Shown piece by piece: positions 61,311 through 64,000 of a DNA stretch of 64,000 nucleotides. Under the pieces are notes generated by a model, which saw only the letters and a program-made list of their open reading frames with translations, was not told the origin of the DNA and did not search any database. Every line of letters begins with the position of its first letter. Position 1 is the first letter of the stretch. The translations under genes were made by a program, and so were the position numbers. Location: assembly GCA_032622095.1 (NCBI GenBank), contig CP136063.1, positions 28,212,987-28,276,986 on the forward strand, written 5' to 3'. This DNA is from Siphonodentalium dalli. Taxonomy: Eukaryota; Mollusca; Scaphopoda; Gadilida; Siphonodentaliidae.

Positions 61311-62095
61311 TATGCGAATATGAGATATATACTAATCGACTTTTTCGGCCCAATCTAAACATAGATAAAATTACCTAAAATGGATAATTTATTCATAACT
61401 GAAGGGTCAGCCAGGGTCAGCGGAGTCCAAAATTCTATTGTTGGCAACGGCCGCCATTTTGTTTTGATTAATTCCCACCTCGATCGGCAGCGAAGTTAGT
61501 GTAATTTATCAAAATGACCAAGAGCGAAAACTTTGATAAATAATTCTTGACGGCACATGTTAGTTATACATGTTCTTCATTATATATGGGCAAATAATGT
61601 CTTTAATACAAGCCAAAGTTATTACAAATTGTGAATCTGAGCACTGAAGTTTAACAAAAAGTGAAATAATCAAATTGCATGAACAAATTTTGTTTACATA
61701 TTTTATAAAAATATTAAAAATATTTGCCCCGAAAGAGGATTTTAGAGGCCTCACTGGGTGTTTAGATATTTTCTTCAATTTTCTATCGGTGTTTCCGCCT
61801 AAAGTTGGATGGAATATTCTCAAAGTGCAAAGCCGACAAACGAAAACTATAAGTTCCGATAGATTGATAGATCGCAGAGTCCTTTTAAATAAATCGAATT
61901 CATCATAGATTCATACAACTTTAGTCTGTCCAAATCAAATATTGGGTGATGAGGCATGGGTCGAGACATAATATAGTTCCAAAGATATTAATTATTTTAA
62001 GCCATTTGATTCATTGATGGTGTGAACCAATCCAATCATGTTATTGATAATGGCTTGTATATCATGTATTTCTATTCACAACGAGCGAAAGAAAT
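61311..62095. other. No gene seen
   Basis: The ORFs at 61560-61823 and 61675-61908 overlap on opposite strands and have no recognised features. AGGGTCAGCCAGGGTCAGCGG at about 61406 is a small internal repeat. Confidence 0.4.
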
Positions 62096-62389
62096 ATGAG
62101 TTTGTTGCTTGATAAGTTTGTATCAGTACGCACACATAAAATGCGTGCACGGTGCAGACATGTTTCGCCGCTCAACATTCACACTGAAAACATGTTAAAT
62201 AACTCAACACCTACGATTATGAACACAACTGAGGTAAGCAATGTGTACATATTTATGAAATCCATTCTAAGAATAGATTTCTTAAAACCAAAGTCGACAC
62301 TGACTGGCGAAATATTGCAGACAAATCCAAATAAAAACAAAACGCACACTCATGACACTGACACTGACTTCGAGCTTGAATTGAAATAA
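62096..62389 (+). CDS. Unrecognised ORF, 97 codons; doubtful
   Basis: Starts ATG in a weak context (GAAATATGAG) and encodes a basic, Thr/Asn-rich peptide with no known domain. A consensus splice donor (GAG|GTAAGC) at 62233-62238 lies inside the frame, so if real this might be a first exon of about 46 codons. No homolog recognised. Confidence 0.2.
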   Translation: MSLLLDKFVSVRTHKMRARCRHVSPLNIHTENMLNNSTPTIMNTTEVSNVYIFMKSILRIDFLKPKSTLTGEILQTNPNKNKTHTHDTDTDFELELK

Positions 62390-62605
62390 GTTGTGCCATG
62401 GTTATTTCACAAATGACCGCAAAAAATTGCTATTTCAAATATAATTTAATGTTTCGCTTGCTGAATTACGTAACAGATACATGTATGAATCAAGTATTAT
62501 TTAAAAACATGCAAAATAGCAATAGCAAATTAGCATGACGATTGTACAGTATAATTAACACTACCGTAACAGAATGAGACTGAGAGCAAGAAGTGATGGA
62601 GTCGC
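62390..62605. other. No gene seen
   Basis: AT-rich sequence without a coding or RNA signal. It precedes the 5S-like repeats. Confidence 0.4.
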
Positions 62606-62606
62606 A

Positions 62607-62735
62607 CCGAAATGTAGCAGCACCATAATTCCAAGCCGGTCACCCATCCAAGGACTAACCGAGCTTGACGTTACTTAACCTCGGTGATCAGACAAAGCAT
62701 CTAATGGCTGAGACCTGGAGGTTGTATCATGACAG
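62607..62735 (-). pseudogene. 5S rRNA-derived sequence, near full length
   Basis: On the minus strand CTGATCACCGAGGTTAAGTA, ACGTCAAGCTCGGTTAGTCC, TTGGATGGGTGACCGGCTTG and GAATTATGGTGCTG follow the order of 5S rRNA internal control region and 3' half. The 5' part (ATACAACCTCC) is weak. Several substitutions at otherwise conserved positions and the lack of a clear terminator suggest a pseudogene or a 5S-derived SINE head, not a working gene. The element would be transcribed by RNA polymerase III if active. Confidence 0.7.
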
Positions 62736-62814
62736 TCCTCTAATGGCCAGACGAGCCCCCAGTGTAACAGGACGAGAGAGTGAGAAGTGCGTAAGTTGCA
62801 CCGAACATTGTCAT

Positions 62815-62890
62815 CACCCGGAAACCCAACCCAGTCATTCAGTCAACCATCCAAAGACTAACCGAGCTTGACGTTGCGTCTAACGACCGT
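62815..62890 (-). pseudogene. 5S rRNA-derived sequence, partial second copy
   Basis: The minus strand again has AACGTCAAGCTCGGTTAGTC and TTTGGATGG, then diverges (TTGACTGAATGACTGGG). It lies about 190 bp from the first copy in the same orientation. Confidence 0.6.
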
Positions 62891-63240
62891 GTCCAAGAAA
62901 TCTAGACCTCTCGGGTAGAAGAGTCATCTGCCTTCTATATTTACAACCATATTATTCCTTTTCATGAAAATAAATTAAATTTAAAGCAAGTCGAAGATGT
63001 TAAATAAGTTATGTTTAAAAATATTATGCAATAATGCATGAAATTGATAGGTTTACGTTCAGACGACCACGATACAATCGTAAGCGGAAAGATTTCCGTC
63101 GCAGGAAGTAACCGGTAGCTCGATTGCACATGCTAACATCAAAATCGTTGGTCATAAATTGATATCAAGCGCTGTTTGATTCTAGATGCGAAATGTGGAT
63201 ATCCTTGGTTACCTCCACTTGCGATGTAATCGCAGCTGTA
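62891..63240. other. No gene seen
   Basis: No supported feature; it separates the 5S-like repeats from the hAT element. Confidence 0.4.
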
Positions 63241-64000
63241 TAGGCCTGTAACGATTCATCGTGATTTCGATTCATCGCGATTCGTCATTCATGATTCTAT
63301 ACGCGATTCATTTGTCTGTAATTTCGATACACTACGATACAGATCCGCTTCCGTATTATGCAGTTACCATCCGAAGTAAATCGGGACCCCTCGTTCGTTT
63401 CCGTAAGCTGTGAATGCTTACGAAGTTTTATTGGAAGTAAATCTGTAAATTTCGTTTGTTTCCGTGAGCTCGCACTTTGACCTTTGACACAAACGTTTGC
63501 GGAAGTGATATGGCTGACCTACGTAATCTAGCCTCAGACTGTAAGCCATGCTCTGATTGGTTTAATTTGATGAACTGCTGTGATTTCAATCAATCAAATA
63601 CTAGTATATTGGATATATCGTCTGCGCAAAACAACAACACGTGGGCCGTGGAAAGATGTCTGCTCAAGAAAGCTTAAAACTTGTCAATCTGACAGCGGCC
63701 TACAGGTAGAAAATCTGGCAGTATTTCGGTTTTGGGACGTAACCCTTTGAGGATGGAAAGCAATGCATTAAGACAGACAGAACTAAAACGATCTGCAAAT
63801 TATGTTCGACGGCAACCTCTTACAAGACTGGTGTTACGACCAACATGTCACACCATTTGAAACGACATCATTCTCAGCCAGCTGTTGTGATTATATGATA
63901 TATAAACAGATGAGTGAGAAACTTTTCAACTCTTTTACCGTCTTCAGTATCAATATGTCATGTTGTACTGGTATTTCCGGATGTGTATGAGCATACTACA
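63241..64000 (+). mobile_element. hAT-type DNA transposon, left part, runs off the window
   Basis: The left end TAGGCCTGTAACGATTCATC, followed by repeated CGATTCATCGCGATTC blocks, has the look of hAT 5' termini (TGTAACGATTC-type). About 0.5 kb inside is a BED zinc finger, the domain that opens hAT transposases. The right end lies outside the window, so the terminal inverted repeat and 8-bp target duplication cannot be checked. Confidence 0.5.
63743..63898 (+). pseudogene. BED-type zinc finger of a hAT transposase or ZBED-like protein
   Basis: The frame encodes KTDRTKTICKLC, then STATSYKTGVTTNMSHHLKR and HHSQ: a C-x2-C..H-x4-H BED finger (last pair HLKRHH). A TAA lies just upstream in frame, and another frame just before has LAVFRFWDV, similar to the aromatic residues that normally precede the BED cysteines, so a frameshift is likely. 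TGA at 63896-63898 ends the frame. Probably a decayed transposase start. Confidence 0.55.

Overview
The window looks like nuclear DNA of an invertebrate animal. It is AT-rich, dominated by transposable elements, and carries C2H2 zinc-finger (ZF) genes, AP-endonuclease LINEs, Helitron-type elements, a hAT fragment and 5S-rRNA-derived repeats. The 5S-like core (CCGAGGTTAAGTAACGTC type) resembles protostome/lophotrochozoan 5S. My best guess is a mollusc; this is inference, not proof. I saw no operon-like or prokaryotic organisation.

Layout. 1-9.6 kb has no gene I can support; it holds decayed repeats, a TIR element (1.43-1.76 kb), an inverted-repeat transposon called family M1 here (1.8-2.35 kb), a palindrome (4.15-4.28 kb) and several short tandem repeats. 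9.9-39.36 kb is one continuous head-to-tail array of Helitron-like elements. Four internal junctions (10616/10617, 11539/11540, 29385/29386, 35128/35129) join a Helitron-style 3' end (short GC hairpin, then CTAG) to a Helitron-style 5' end (TCTATTATATATTTTGG) with no host base between. Inside three of these monomers a 33-bp minisatellite has expanded to about 780 units, 25.8 kb or about 40% of the window, with nested higher-order repeats. Because 33 is a multiple of 3, four reading frames stay open over long stretches and give spurious giant ORFs with an 11-residue repeat.

39.5-45.35 kb holds three tandem copies of a C2H2 ZF gene on the minus strand. Two are broken; the third (44344-45291) is an intact intronless ORF with ten fingers and a TATA box. 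Each duplicon also carries a 50-bp minisatellite and/or a hairpin repeat. A 600-bp non-autonomous Helitron lies at 45787-46386, and an empty copy of its insertion site is present at 57970/57971. 46.6-47.9 kb is another M1 copy whose right arm has become a tandem array. 48.07-52.80 kb is a 5'-truncated, frame-shifted LINE (ORF1 end, AP endonuclease, reverse transcriptase) between direct repeats of about 140 bp. 53.1-57.1 kb mixes foldback elements, ZF remnants and a second LINE 3' fragment. 58.3-59.82 kb is a minus-strand ZF exon with twelve fingers, a nonsense codon and three more fingers behind it. 60.2-61.3 kb has more M1 copies, 62.6-62.9 kb two 5S-derived repeats, and 63.24 kb to the end is the left part of a hAT transposon with a BED finger.

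The only candidates for functional host genes are the ZF ORF at 44344-45291, the ZF exon at 58769-59818 and perhaps weak exons at 53.7-54.5 kb. The main biological interest is the Helitron concatemer and its runaway internal minisatellite.
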